From: Inia geoffrensis
Taxonomy: Eukaryota > Chordata > Mammalia > Artiodactyla > Iniidae
Assembly (NCBI GenBank): GCA_036417435.1
Contig: CM070904.1
Location: 41,450,408 to 41,514,407, forward strand
Length of the DNA: 64,000 nucleotides
Direction: 5' to 3'
Shown: one piece after another, positions 1 through 12,140 of the stretch
Position numbering within the stretch: position 1 is the first letter of the stretch
Layout: each line of letters starts with the position of its first letter
The notes under the pieces: model-generated
What the model was told of the DNA's origin: nothing
Databases searched by the model: none
The model's input: only the letters and a program-made list of their open reading frames with translations
Translations under genes and position numbers: made by a program

Positions 1-450
1 GCTATAAATCTGATATATATTGATAAGAAAGAAAGAAATTGCGCCCTGGGGAACACAGATATTCATAGATTAGAGCAAAGGGAAAGATCTTACAAATGAG
101 ACTGGGAAAGAGCCAGTCAACTAGAAGGAAAACCAAGAAAATGGGAAGACGAGAGTTTTTCAAAAAAGAAAGAGTAATCAACTGTTTCAAATGGTTCTGA
201 GAAGTTTACTAAGATAAGAATTGGCTATTGAGTTTGGCAAAGGGGCCTCTGTTGATGATCTTGATATGAGTTTTCTCTGGAATGATAGTAAAAGTGTGAT
301 TAAGTCCAAGAGGTGATAATGGAGGAAGAGGAGAGAGGGCGTGGAGATAGCAAATATAGACGTGCTTTAAAGCAGTTTTGTAATGAGCCTGAGTGGAAAT
401 GAAGGTGTTGATCAAAGGGAGATATGGCAAGGAAATTGATGATGCAGGAT
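1..450 (-). mobile_element. L2 LINE fragment (antisense, coding part)
   Basis: The text resembles the reverse complement of the L2 reverse-transcriptase region, with phrases such as 'ccctggggaacac', 'gaaggaaaaccaagaaaatg' and 'agtaatcaactgtttcaaatg' in the expected order. It is old and full of indels and encodes nothing. It is cut by the left edge of the window. The 160 bases to its right, up to 613, hold nothing I recognise. Confidence 0.65.
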
Positions 451-613
451 ATGTAACTACAGAGACATTTTCATTTGGGAACACCTTCAAGTTCAGTCTT
501 TTAAGTCTTTACTCTTGTGCTTGTCAGGACCCCTAGAAGACTCTCTTCTTAAATCACATGTGAAATAGATAATCCTAAGAACCAGCATTTGGGAAACCCA
601 ATGAAAGAAGTCT

Positions 614-1090
614 GATGTGGTAGACAGAATGATGGCTCCCAAAGATACCCACATTCTAACCCCTGAAATCTGTGAATATGTTACCTTAAATAGCAAAAGA
701 TTCTTCACAGATGTGAGTAAGTTAAAGATCTTGAGATGGAAAGATTAGATTGTCCTGGATCCTCTGGATGGGAACATTTTATTCACCAGCGTCCTTAAAA
801 GTGGATGAGGAGATGGGAAAGGAAGAACAGAAAATGTGACTAAAGAAGCAAGACAGAGAGATACAAGGCTGCTGACTTGGAAAACAGAGAAAGGGGCCAT
901 GGCCCCAAGGCATGTGGGTGGCTTCTAGAAGAGGTAAGGAGGTAAGGAGACAATTCTCCTCTAGAGCCTCCAGAAAGGAATGCAGCTCTACCAGAGCACT
1001 GACGTTAGCCTAGTGAGTGCCATGTTGGATTTCTATACTACAGAACTGAAAAATAATAAATGTGCCTTGTTTAAGTCACTAAGGTAGTAG
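614..1090 (+). mobile_element. MaLR-type LTR (MLT1-like)
   Basis: It opens with 'tggtagacagaatgatggctcccaaagat' type sequence and proceeds through the familiar 'gttaccttaaatagcaaaag' and 'gagcctccagaaaggaatgcag' blocks to an AATAAA polyadenylation signal near 1054. The end is 'aagtcactaaggtagtag'. I read it as a solo LTR of the mammalian apparent LTR retrotransposons in the gene's orientation. The subfamily is from memory and could be wrong. Confidence 0.6.
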
Positions 1091-2194
1091 TCATTTTTTT
1101 CAATATGTTAACTTCTCCTTAAACCCTGTTTTCAATATGATGTTCCTATCCTTAATTGGGCCATGTGTTCTCTAATCCAAAGACCTGTTTTGTGAACCTC
1201 TCCAGATAATAAACCTTCAATTACCTGCAGGGGCAGGGCTGGGGCCATCACCTAGGTGTGGCAATTGGGATTTGAGAGCTTAGGTACTTCTTAAACACAC
1301 TTTCAATAAATCCTCCAGTTTTTCTACCTCACCTTCATTCACATTTTCAAAGGTAAATGCCTGAATTTTCCATGTGTTCTGATGAGTAAATGGAGTGACT
1401 TTCTTTCTTTTCCCTTGAAGCCTTAGTAATCAGCTTTCTGGGTGCGCTAAGTCAGTTACCACTAGCCCATCTGTTTTCCATTGTTGCCTTTGTCCTCTCC
1501 CGTGTTCTTTGTCCTTGTAGGATACTGCCTTCCCCTCCCTCCTTTGTTTTGTTTTGTTAGTCTTTTTGTAACAAATTCCTTTACTATTGTCTTTGTGGCT
1601 AATTGGGAGTGAACAAAGACCAATGCATATGTTCAACTGGACACCGTTGACCAGAAGTATTACCTCTTCTTTTTCAGTGAAATCATAAAAGAACATCAGC
1701 TGAGAGTGTGCAGGCAAGAAGGAAAGCAATTTTCAGCTTTTAAGTTTGCCCAGGGAAAGACATTAAAGCCATTTCCACTACTGACTATTACCACAAAAGA
1801 AATTAAAGTCCATAGATGACTCTGTACCTTGCCTCCCTATATTAGAAGGCACTACATTTTCTCTCCTTTTACCATTCTCTGTTAACCTGCATTATACAAT
1901 ATCTAAATTTTTATTACTTAGCACCTCATAAAGTTTATTTTATTTTGCACCAGCTGATAGACTACTTTGCAGTTTTCCTGAATCAAAAAAAAATATTGTT
2001 TGTATAAAAGAAACTCCGAATGTATAGGATAATTCATTCCAGCATAGCATGATTTGGGGAGCACCAAAAGCTCTCCAGCGCAGCCCTCTTAATAATGCTT
2101 ATTCCTTGGCTGTGGCTTTGTGTCGGAAATTACCAGATCAGTAAATGGCACCATTTAGCTCATCATCATTGTCATTTTCACCTTTACTTTGATC
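1091..2194. other. intronic sequence, nothing recognised
   Basis: About 1.1 kb without a convincing repeat, exon or RNA gene. The ORFs here are short and show no family resemblance. Confidence 0.6.
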
Positions 2195-2325
2195 ATTATC
2201 ACTGGAAGAAGAAGGGATCTTGTCCCTATTTTTTTTTTCAGTTCTGTACCCCAGCGCCCAAGTAAGGGCATGGTGCAGGGTAAGCCGCTCAAAATATTTA
2301 TGAAATGAATCATTATTAATAAATA
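2195..2325 (+). mobile_element. L2 3' end fragment
   Basis: The order 'gggatcttgtccctat', 'ccccagcgcccaag', 'gtaagccgctcaaaatatttatgaa' matches the L2 3' terminus (usually 'gggactttgtct', 'ccccagcgcctag', 'ggcgctcaataaatatttgttgaa'). Old and diverged. Confidence 0.55.
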
Positions 2326-2394
2326 TCTTTGTATCCCACCACCTAGCAAAGGAGGCTTATATATAGCAAGTCTTTATTAAACATTTTTGAGAAA

Positions 2395-3150
2395 ATAATT
2401 TAAATATGGACTTCTAATTGGGATATAATATAAATGCAGAGAAATGCCCACAGCATAGGGTGCAGCTCCATGTATTTTCACAATATAAACTCTCCTGTGT
2501 AACCAACCCAGAGGCCAAGACACAAAGTATTACCAGGACTACCTAAGCCCCTATGTATCAACCAGTCCACCAAGCGTGGCTGCTATTCTGTCTTCTGACA
2601 CCATAGATGAGTATTGCCTATTTCTTAATTTTCTATGAATGGAACCATGCAGACTATACTCTTTTGTGTCCAGCTTCTTTTGTTCAACATTATGGTTGTG
2701 AGCTCCATTCATGCTCTTTCATTCAACAGTAGTTTATGAATCCTCATTACTCTATAGCATTTAATTCAATGAGTTTATCACAATATATTTCTCTATTTTA
2801 CTGTGGCTGAATAAATATTGTAGGTATTCTGTTGATTCTAGTTTGGTTGATTATAAATAGTGGTGCTATGAACATTTTCAGGCAGGTTTTTTTTTGGGGG
2901 GGGTGGTCCACATTTGTACACATTTCTCTTGTGTATATAAATAGAAGTGAAATTGTTGGGTTACATAGTACATATATGTTTAGTTTTAGTAGATACTGCC
3001 AACTAGTTTGCCAAAGCATTTATGCTCCAACCAGCAGAGTGAGAAGAGCTACAATTGCTCCACATTCTTGCCAGCCCTTGATATTTTCCATGTTTTTGAT
3101 TTAAGCCATTCTGGCGGGTATATAGTAGTATAACACTTTGGTTTTAATTT
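2395..3150 (-). mobile_element. old L1 3' end (antisense)
   Basis: Reads as the reverse complement of an ancient L1 3' region: 'ttgggatataat', 'aaccaacccagaggccaagacac', 'tgtccagcttcttttgttcaacat', 'ggttgattataaatagtggtgctatgaacat', 'aactagtttgccaaagc' occur in the L1 order, ending inside the ORF2 C-terminus. No open frame survives. The following 360 bases up to the SINE at 3528 look single-copy. Confidence 0.7.
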
Positions 3151-3527
3151 GATTGAATCAATAGCATGATTATTTATCTCAACTTCATCAGCACTTATCT
3201 CAGAGCAATTATAATATGTGCATCTATATAGCATGTGCTCAATTGCTGCATGAAAATGCTTGCTAATTGCCATTTGGTTTATGATACGAATATTCCTTAC
3301 TGAAATGCAGAAAATACCTGAAAGAAAAATATGTTCAATTATTTTTTGCGTAACTTTGCTATGACCTTAATTGTACTAAACAAAAACTAGGGAAGCTTAG
3401 ATGCTCTGAAAGAGGAGTCTAGGAAAGGTCTAAGAGAGTCACGGGAACTGTGAAAGGTCTAGTTATTACAAAGTGATGGGTTTACTCAGAGGAGAGCCTT
3501 CAAGATTTGTTACCAAAAAAAAAAAAA

Positions 3528-3697
3528 GGGCTTCCCTGGTGGCGCAGGGCTTGAGGGTCCGCCTGCCGATGCAGGGGACACGGGTTCGTGCCCCGGTCTG
3601 AAAGGATCCCACACGCCGTGGAGCGGCTGGGCCCGTGAGCCATGGCCGCTGAGCCTGCGCGTCCGGAGCCTGTGCTCCGCAACGGGAGAGGCCATGG
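3528..3697 (+). mobile_element. CHR-type SINE, 3'-truncated
   Basis: A tRNA-derived cetacean SINE with A-box-like 'tggcgcagggcttgag' and B-box-like 'gggttcgtgccc'. It breaks off at 'gagaggccatgg' and lacks the final 'cagtgagaggcccgcgtac' and A-tail. A run of 13 A lies immediately upstream (about 3515-3527), which is the wrong side for its own tail. It ends about 270 bp before the first exon. Confidence 0.9.
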
Positions 3698-3967
3698 CAA
3701 TAGATAGTTCTATTTAGATGGAGAATTCTTCAAAGATGACAATTGTCCCTTGTCTTCTGGTTTGCCGAATAAAGGGCTCTGCCCTGAGTTATCACTCAAT
3801 AAAGCCGGACTGGCTGAGAAAGGACTTTTTTTTCCTGGTTTCTCTGCTGGTCTTATTTTATGTTTAACTATCTCTGAGGGGTAAGTAATTACGATACATC
3901 ACAGCTATTTTAAATTTACTGCCCACTGTTTTAAGCGATCAAGCTATCTCATGATCTTGTTTTGCAG

Positions 3968-4118
3968 GTGCGTGAATGCTGCCGATGGTGAAAGGGGAGC
4001 AGTGGATAACAGCCTTTGCAACCAGGATGAAATGCCCTCAGAAACCCAGTCTTGCTCTCTTCTGTGTCCCAGTGAATGTGTCATGTCTGAGTGGGGACCT
4101 TGGAGCAAATGCCCACAG
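3968..4118 (+). CDS. THSD7B: THSD7B internal exon, first in window (151 bp)
   Basis: Coding exon of a large single-pass membrane protein built from tandem thrombospondin type-1 (TSP1) domains. The acceptor is 'cttgttttgcag|g' and the donor 'ccacag|gtaatt'. It enters in phase 2 (one base completes an Arg codon), runs 50 codons and leaves in phase 0. The peptide has closely spaced Cys, then 'CPSEC' and the start of a TSP1 domain, 'SEWGPWSKC', whose WxxW is the usual C-mannosylation motif of the family. Spacing and residues parallel the THSD7A segment with 'PCPEDC' and 'SEWGPWTQC' but differ throughout, so I assign the paralogue THSD7B. By comparison with remembered THSD7A it lies about two thirds along the protein. 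Other TSP1 proteins are less likely because the next three exons also fit THSD7. Confidence 0.88.
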
Positions 4119-4643
4119 GTAATTTCTTTTCCCTTGTCAGTGGCCTAATCCTCCAGGGCTGCCATCCCTTTTGTTCTCTGCACTTTCACAGTGCTGCTCT
4201 CCAAAGCATTCTTCTCATAACATGGGAAAATAATTTTGTCTAAGAAAGAAAAAAAAAATTCAGCAAGTGAAACTGAGCAACTTAAAATGCCAGTGCTTCC
4301 TTTAAGGCCTTTATCCTGGGAACACGAAGAAGGAAAACGAGCCTGTAATGATCACACTAGGATTCGAATGCACGCCCATTGTTAAAGGGGCTTCTTTGGT
4401 ACCAAAATGATCCTCATTATAATCTGTTGTATAATCTGTTGGTTCTAATCCATTTTTACCCTTACAGAATCAATATATCTTAGTAGCTTAACTCCACTGT
4501 GTGGTTTAGCTTCCGTTAGTGATGATCTTTTTTTGCCTTGTGCTATTTTCCCAAAATGAGGTGTTCTTTTGCCATGGTCTTCTTCCAAAGCTGACCAAAA
4601 AAAACACTTTTTTTAAAAGAATCTAAAGCACTTGCCTTTTTCC

Positions 4644-4662
4644 TTTTTTTTTTTTTTTTTTT
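4644..4662. repeat. poly(T) tract
   Basis: A run of 19 T followed by CCC and a run of A. The rest of 4119-4916 holds no recognisable element. Confidence 0.85.
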
Positions 4663-4930
4663 CCCAAAAAAAAAGGAAGCGTAACAGGAGTATGGCAAAA
4701 TATTCTTCAAGTAGCGTGGTTCAACTTAATAATTTCAGAAGATAATGTTGGATATTTTAGACTTAACCTTTCTGCCTAAAAAGCTACAAAGCAAAATGAG
4801 GATGAGGGGCATATTTTATGGCTCCAAATGTTGGGAAGGAAAGAATTAGGATACTTTGATTTCAGTGGTGATACTGACAATTTATGGAAGGATTGTGGAA
4901 AATCTTTGTATGAAAATGGAAAATATTTTT

Positions 4931-5387
4931 TTTAATTTTATTGAAGTGTAGTTGATTTACAATGTTGTGTTAATTTCTTCTGTACAGAAAAGTGACTCAG
5001 TTATACATAGATATGTTTTTTTTCATATTCTTTTCCATTATGGTTTGTCACAGGATATTGAATATAGTTCCTTATGCTATACAGTAGAACCTTCTTGTTT
5101 ATGCATCCTATATGTAACAGTTTGCCTTTGCTAATCCCAGACTCCCAATCCATCCCTCCCCGTCCCCCTCCCCCTTGGCAACCACAGGTCTGTTCTCTAT
5201 ATCTGTGAATCTGTTTTTGTTTCACAGATATGTTGATTTGTATCATATTTTAGATTCCACATATAAGTGACCATATGGTATTTGTTTTTCTCTTTCTGAC
5301 TTACTTCGCTTAGTATGATGATCTCTAGTTGCATCCATGTTGCTACAGATGGCATTATTTCATTCTTTTTGATGGCTAATATTCTAT

Positions 5388-5423
<36 letters not shown>

Positions 5424-6151
5424 CTACCTTCTTTATCCATTCTTCTGTTGATGGACATGTAGATTGTTTCCATGTCTTGGCTATTGTAAATAGTGCTGCT
5501 GTGAACATAGGGGTGCATGTATCTTTTCAAATTATAGTTTTATCTGGGTATACGCCCAGGAGTGGGATTTCTGGATCATATGGCAACTCTATATTTTTAG
5601 TTTTTTGAGGAACCTCCGTACTGTTTTCCATAGTAGCTGCACCAATTTATATTCCCACCAACAGTGTAGGTGGGTTCCCTTTTCTCCACACCCTCTCCAG
5701 CATTTGTTATTTGTAGACTTTTTAATGATGGCCATTCTGACCGGTGTGAGGTGGTAACTCATTGTAGTTTTGATGTTCATTTCTGTAATAATTAGTGGTG
5801 TTGAGCATCTTTTCATGTGCCTATTTGCTGCTTGTATGTCTTCTTTGGAGAAATGTCTAGGTCTTCTGCCCATTTTTTTTGATTAGGTTGTTCGTTTTGT
5901 TATTGTGGAGTTGTATGAGCCATTGGTATATTTTGGAAATTAAGCCCTTGTCAGTTGCATTGTTTGCAAATATTGTCTCCCATTCCACATTCTGTAGGTT
6001 GTCTTTTCACTTTGTTTATGGTTACCTTTGCTGTGCAAAAGCTTGTAAGTTTGATTGGGTCCCATTTGTTTAGTTTTGTTTTTATTTCTGTTGCCTTGGG
6101 AGAGTAACCTAATAAAACTTTGGCATGATTTATGTCAGAGAATGTTTTGCC
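4931..6151 (-). mobile_element. 5'-truncated L1 (antisense) with target-site duplication
   Basis: Begins with the antisense L1 3' UTR ('ttattgaagtgtagttgatttacaatg') and runs into the ORF2 C-terminus. The minus-strand peptide at 5873-5589 has the L1 hallmarks '[19 protein letters not shown]' and '[13 protein letters not shown]'. A perfect 14-bp duplication 'tggaaaatattttt' flanks it (4917-4930 and 6152-6165), so it is one clean insertion of about 1.2 kb. Frameshifts make it inactive. Confidence 0.9.
5389..5420. repeat. (TA)n microsatellite inside L1
   Basis: About 15 uninterrupted TA units in the L1 3' UTR, where L1 normally carries 'gtatatat'. Likely length-variable. Confidence 0.9.
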
Positions 6152-6317
6152 TGGAAAATATTTTTGAAGTTAGTTAATACCTTATATTTGCAGTTTTTAA
6201 TTGTTGATTCCTTATTAATTATTGCAAATTTATCTTTGATGTTTCTATAATTCTATTCCTGAAAGAGATTTTCCTTGTTCTTTGGGGATAGGACAGTACA
6301 GTATTAAGATAAAGAGG

Positions 6318-6509
6318 GGGCTTCCCTGGTGGCGCAGTGGTTGAGAGTCCGCCTGCCGATGCAGTGGACGTGGGTTCATGCCCCGGTCCGGGAAGATCCC
6401 ACATGCCGCGGAGCGGCTGGGCCCGTGAGGCATGGCCGTTGAGCCTGCGCATCCAGAGCCTGTGCTCCGCAACAGGAGAGGCCATGACAGTGAGAGGCCC
6501 GCGTACCGC

Positions 6510-6538
<29 letters not shown>
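6318..6538 (+). mobile_element. CHR-type SINE, full length
   Basis: Complete tRNA-derived head, body and A-rich tail. It is flanked by a perfect 12-bp duplication 'aagataaagagg' (6306-6317 and 6539-6550), so the insertion is comparatively recent. Confidence 0.95.
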
Positions 6539-6540
<2 letters not shown>

Positions 6541-6639
6541 GATAAAGAGGCACCAATAAAGGATAATTTGTAGGAGTGGAATGATCGTCCTACTAAGTCA
6601 CTTATTTTGTGTATAACTTGAATATAATGAAAGTTCACC

Positions 6640-6870
6640 TTTCATGAGCGCTTATTTTGTGCAAGGCATGTGTAAGAATGATTCCCTTTAACTCTTGCAA
6701 TAATCCTACTAAGTACATCCTGTTACCAGTCCCATTGGACGGCCGAAGACACTGATTCTCAGAAAGGCTACGTAGCTTTCACAAAGTTTCACATTTACTA
6801 AGTGAAGGAGCTGGGGATGAGCTGTATTCTGTCTGATGGAGCCAGTGCCTTTGATCTCACATTCTTGGCC
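6640..6870 (-). mobile_element. MIR SINE (antisense)
   Basis: Order of blocks fits reversed MIR: 'cttattttgtgcaaggcatg', 'tttaactcttgcaataatcctac', 'gattctcagaaaggctacgtagct', 'aagtgaaggagctggggat'. Highly diverged. Confidence 0.65.
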
Positions 6871-8505
6871 CACTTATCTTAGAAGAATTAAGGTAGATTT
6901 AGACTTCTCTTTCTTTAAGTTGCAACATTTATTTTAAGAACAAAGCTAGTTGTTTGAGCTGTCTGTGTGATTATTCCATGACTGAGGACATACATTCACA
7001 CTTTAGAAAGTGTGGCAGCATATACTCTTTATTAATCAACTTGCAGAAGAATTAGCAACCTGAAGAAGTTTAATTAATTGCAGAGGTCATTATCTTCCTC
7101 ACTTGTTGTTTTCTACTTTGCTCACAGAAGACTCCATCAAGCTGTAATCACTTTGCCATGAAAATGTTGCCCCCTTAAGTCAAGGTATCTGGCCACTGAG
7201 CTAACATATTTGTCTTGGGAGCATTTTATACAATATTGTGATGGCCCTGGCATTCTGTGTTTGCTTCACCAGGTTTCTTGGAGGCAATTTTCTTTAAGGT
7301 CTGCTTCTCTAAACATAATCACTTTATTTTTGGAGTGTTTAGAAATTGGAGCTAGAGAAAATATTTTAACTTCCTTTCATGTGTCTGGAAGATGACACAG
7401 ACAGTCACTTGCCTGTCAGCATGAAGTGAGAAGGTTGTTTTTTAAACTGCTTATATTCCTTCTTCGTTACATAGTAATAATAATAGCTCTGACAACAACA
7501 ACAATACTGTCATTGAGCACATCTTATGGAACTGACACCGTGCTGAAGTTTCATAACTACACTTTGCTAAGATGTTTGAACACTTATCCACGGTCACTCA
7601 GGTCTATCCGACCACAGTGGCCTCGTTCTTTCTCACATGCACCCTGCTCTCAAGTGTAAATAAAAACTTTAGAATGGGGAAAACAAAAAAAGGTAATCAG
7701 GACTCATGCCTGAGTGTTTTCTCTATCTCCAGATATGTTGCATCGTTTTAATAATTTGCAGCATCTTGGCATAATGCCCCAACATTACGGGTACTTAAGT
7801 GGTGCTTGATGGTGATCATGGTCATGATTATAGCAAAGTTAGCAAGCTGGATCTGCATGCCTGAAGTTTAATTAGCACTTCAGTGTGCATTTCCTGAGAA
7901 AAAAGGAAACAATTATTGTATAATTGTGCGGATTCATGGATTCTAAATATTGGCCATTATTTTACCAAGTTCTCCTTGGTAGTCTGCGGTGTGACCATAT
8001 GTTAATGAAACCAATTCACTGTTATTTTTTCTTCTTCTTTTTCTTCCCAGGACAGTTCTTTAGAGCCAAACGCATAAACAAACAAAAAAATAAGTTCCAA
8101 AAAAACCCACCAGTATTTCTGAGACAAAAATATGTTTCTGTTATATATCCACAAAATGCTCTGAAATTTATATTTTGATTTAGCTGTAAAAACGTTATTT
8201 ATTGTGAAATAAGCTTGCTAATGTTTTTAAACGTGGTTAAGTAAATAGATTTGGCAGTTAATGAAGAGAAACTCAGCAAAACCAATTAACTAATTGAAAC
8301 TATTTCTTGAATTCCTGTATGTGTCCTACCCTCTGAGGCCAAACCTGTCTTCCAGACTATCAGTGCATCGAGGAGTTTACAGCTCTCAGTCCCTTTTATA
8401 AATACGTTACTGTATAGGTGCAGCAAAGGATTCAGTAGTCACACAGTGTTCCCTAATAAGACGGTAGGCACTATATAAAATAATTAAAAATAGACTTTTC
8501 TAACC
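6871..8505. other. intronic sequence, mostly single-copy
   Basis: No exon or clear element. A stretch near 7490-7600 ('cattgagcacatcttatgg') may be a very old MIR or L2 relic. ORFs are below 90 codons and unrecognised. Confidence 0.5.
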
Positions 8506-8509
8506 CCTG

Positions 8510-8605
8510 GGTCAGTGATTTTCGCACAGATCCTCTGCCCCAGCCCGCAAATTCCGAGTCAGTATGCCTGGGGTGGTTCCCATGAATTACAATTTTTTGC
8601 ATAAT
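8510..8605. mobile_element. MER5A-like hAT relic fragment
   Basis: Sequence 'gtcagtgattttcgcac' followed by 'ttccgagtcagtatgcctggggtgg' resembles part of the nonautonomous hAT element MER5A. Only part remains. Confidence 0.45.
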
Positions 8606-8639
8606 CCAACGTATATTTGTTCACTTTTGGGGGAACTGG

Positions 8640-9110
8640 CATTTTTAAAATTTATTTTCTTCCATACTTATTGAGGTATAATGGACATACAACACTGTAT
8701 AAGTTTAGGGTATACAGCACAATTATTTGACTTATGTGCATCGTGAAATGATTACCGCAGTATGTTTAGTGAACATCCATCATCTCGTATACATAGAAAA
8801 CTAACGAAATAGAAAAAAATTTCCTCTTGTGATGAGAACTCTTAGGATTACTCTCTTAACAACTTTCATATGTAACAGACAGTCGTGTTAATTACATGCA
8901 TCATGTTGTACATTACATCCCTAGTACATACTTACCTTATAGCTGGAAGTTTGTACCTCTTGACTGCCTTCCTCCAGTTCCCTCTCCCCCCACCCCCGCC
9001 TCTGCTTACCACAAAGCTGATCTCTTTCTCTATGAGTTTGTTTGTTTTTGAAGTATAATTGACCTACAACACTTTGTAAGTTCCTGTCACACAACATGCT
9101 TCAGTTGAAT
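8640..9110 (-). mobile_element. L1 3' UTR fragment (antisense)
   Basis: Antisense L1 3' end: 'tattgaggtataatggacatacaac', 'gtgaaatgattaccgcag', 'aacatccatcatctcgtatac', then 'gtatacagcac'-like repeats. A second start of the same motif ('ttgaagtataattgacctacaac') at about 9047 suggests two adjacent copies or a local rearrangement. Confidence 0.75.
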
Positions 9111-9139
9111 ACTGAATAAGCACCTAGCATTATGTGGAA

Positions 9140-9310
9140 ACTTAGCTTATATTTATAGATGCTTTCCACCTGCCAGACAATGTACTTAGCACTTTATTAT
9201 TTCACTTAATCTGCATAATGTGAGTATGAAATAGATACTATTATCCCCACAATGTACAGATGAGGAAACTGAGTCTCAGAGAAATTAGTAACCTCTTGCT
9301 TTTAAAGAGC
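9140..9310 (-). mobile_element. MIR SINE (antisense)
   Basis: Contains the MIR core in reverse: 'acttagcactttattatttcactt', 'tactattatccccac', 'gatgaggaaactgagtctcagag'. Confidence 0.75.
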
Positions 9311-9540
9311 AGGAAGAGGCACAGTGACTATATAAGCACAGGAGACCATATACCCTCCTACCCACTGCACAAGAAATAGAAGCCACACTTCCTGTAAACT
9401 TGTAGCCTCCATTTCTGGTTTACGTGGTTATTATATTTGTGAAGGAAGATATTTCTAAATTGAACCGTCTGCTTCATTTGAATAGTCTGCCACAGAAGGA
9501 AGGGAAGGGAGTCATGACAGAGGGTGCGAGCTAATGCCCT

Positions 9541-9700
9541 GAAATGCTTGCTGGCTATGTGATTGGGGCCAAGTTACTTACACGTCTGACTTGTAGGTTC
9601 CTTATCAGAAAAATAAGGATAATTACAACTGTTTTTCCAGATTTCTTAAGGATTAGAGATAATATCTATAAAATGAAGAGCACAGGGTATTACATAATAC
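9541..9700 (+). mobile_element. MIR SINE fragment
   Basis: 'gctggctatgtgattggggccaagttactt' then 'cttatcagaaaaataaggata' and 'aaaatgaagagcacag' follow the MIR sense order. An A-run of 17 starts at about 9711 with purine-rich sequence after it. Confidence 0.55.
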
Positions 9701-9755
9701 AGGTTTGTTTAAAAAAAAAAAAAAAAAGAGGAGGCGGGAGAAGAAGGAGGAATAA

Positions 9756-12080
9756 GCAGCAGCAAATCACAGTCCCCCTGACGTTGTTCATAATGTCAGG
9801 AAACAGAAGACGGCTGTGCGTTTTCTCAGACGTACGGGAAATATCCCTTCCCCCACACAAAACGAGTTAACACGTGGTCTTACAGAAATAAAATGTCACC
9901 TTCTTTGCTGAAAAATGACTTACGCCTAATTTAATAGTGGTCCCCCAAAGCAGGGCATCCGAATGACAACTCTGAATGGATGGCTTACTGCACGTACAGT
10001 AACTGCCAACTGCCAATTATAACGAAAAGGAAACAAGACAGAGGCAGTAAAAATGGGAATGGGACCATTTTAACTGTCCTGGGAAGAACTGGAGACTATA
10101 AATGGATCAAGCAGAAACAAACACAATTCAAAGCAGAATTTGAAGAAAATGGAAAGCTATGTGTTTCACTTCTTTTCATGTTCTTTTTTCTTGTTCCCAT
10201 AAGATACAAACACACATCAATATATATGTATATTTTTTGACTCCAGTATGCTCACTTCTGTAGAATGCTTTAATGTGAAAGGAAGCTTCTGGAATTATAC
10301 ATATAAAACCTTTTGAAATAGTGTTCACTCTCTACAGGCATGCGTGTATAAGTACACATGTGTATGTATATACATATATGTATAAGTACATATATGTAGA
10401 TATTTAATAATTCATTGTTTATTACCCAATATTCCTCTTTAAGTTACCTAATGTTTTTCCAGTTTTTATTCATTATCCTTCATACTTCAAAATTATGCTG
10501 ATGAGTATTCACAGAATCTTCAGGAGAGGTTTATAAATTTCTGAATTCACAAACTTCTCAGCCCCTGACACATCTGAAGGAATACGTGGTTCTCTTTATT
10601 TATGATACCAACCCCGACAGAAAATCTCCATTGAGAATTTAAAGAGTTCCTATTTATGATTCTCCTTGGAGGCTTGACAAAGAAATTTCTTAAACAATTG
10701 TATTGATAAGAAGCAGCAAGGAGGGTCTTGGAGATGAATTTCCAAGCTGCTGTATACTTTACAGAAGGAAGCCTGCACCAACCCTCTCCAGAAAGGTGAC
10801 TTAAGTTTAGCAAACGTATTTGAATTTCACTTGATTCACTCCCAGCTGAATGCATCAGAGGCTGGCTAGAACTGCAGCTGGGCATCTTCTCACACTGTGG
10901 AAATTGGAGGCTCATTAAACAGGGGTCCGAATGCAACCTCACGATCAAACAGTGATTCAAACCTTTGCATTATCACCAGAACAACCTCTGGAGAAACCAC
11001 AAAGGGAAACTTTGCAAAGAAACTATATAGGGCTTAAGTGTCATCAAATCTAGATTCTATCATAGTCTTAGTGTACTTCCAAAATACATATTTTTTCTAT
11101 ACTTTACTCTTTTCTCTAATTCTTTATCTATGCAGCATACACTAATGAAAGCCAGTGCAGATATATACCGGCATGTACACACTGCTATTACTCCTGTAGG
11201 CAAAGACACAGACACTGCTTTAAAAGAGAAGGAGAGATTCATGCCAGTTTTCTGATAAGTGCTCCAGAATTAAACATTTGAAGTTAAGAAAAATACCTTT
11301 TTTTTTTTTTTTTTTTCCATGGTGCTCCTGTGTTATTTTTGGTAAGGGCTATCAACAGTGACAGTCTATTGCTGATGACTCAGCATTTTCAGCACCTTGG
11401 CATTACCTCTGAAAGTTACGTTTCCAGGAAAGCAGTTTACCCCAATGTTTATGACTAGTCCTCAGCTCCAAGTGCTTCATCAGCCTTTCCTCACAATCTG
11501 TAACATGCACATGACAACCTCTATTTGTCTCTGGAGGGCATGTCTAATGATCACGACCCTCAGGCTGCCCAGTGCTTTCCTTTGACTCACAACTGAAAGC
11601 CAGAGGAGAAAGATGATAATTTTCTATAGTCTGGATTGCAAATTCTGGTTGCTTCTGTTAAATTGATACTGGCTCTTGTCAGAAGCCAGTAATTCATTAC
11701 TCAGGGACTTGTGGAGTATTTCACCCCTGTGTGCAGTGAGCTTTCATATCACTCAGAGCCATCCTTATTTCCACAACCACATTAGGTCCTATAACAGAAG
11801 GTATCTCATTTCATTCAGGTGAGCAGCAAATGACAATCCTATAGAAGCAGTCTTTGAGCTGCTCCAGTTTTTAAAATTTAATGTTTGTTATCGTTCTTTT
11901 TTATGCAGTACAATTTCTAACTCTCACTAACACCAATTTGAAATACAAAATAAGGGTTCCATTGCTCTCAATGTCTCTGTCTGTCTATGCTTGTCTTTCT
12001 CTCTCCCTCTCTCTACCTGTCTTTATCTCTACTTTATAATATAAATTCTCAGAAAAAATTATGTAATAAGCCGCATAAAT
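9756..12080. other. intronic sequence, nothing firm
   Basis: No exon with TSP1 character and no assignable transposon. It holds an alternating purine-pyrimidine patch at about 10340-10400 (TGTATA/TACATA repeats), a poly(T) run near 11298-11316 and a CT-rich patch at about 11975-12030. A 137-codon minus-strand ORF (10960-10547) shows no recognised family and is probably chance. Confidence 0.55.
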
Positions 12081-12140
12081 TAATCACCCAACTTCATTAT
12101 TGATCACCCAACTTCAATATTGATCACCCAGCTTCAGTGG
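12081..12140. repeat. three tandem copies of a 20-bp unit
   Basis: 'atcaccca' recurs at exactly 20-bp spacing (12083, 12103, 12123) and each unit continues 'acttca' or 'gcttca'. Copies differ by a few bases. Confidence 0.85.

Noticed and set aside
6318..6538. tRNA-like A and B boxes
   Set aside because: They are the heads of tRNA-derived SINEs; no cloverleaf or intact tRNA gene is present in any of the copies.
10547..10960. 137-codon minus-strand ORF in single-copy intron
   Set aside because: No recognised domain, no repeat explanation but also no supporting signal. An ORF of this size is expected by chance in 64 kb.
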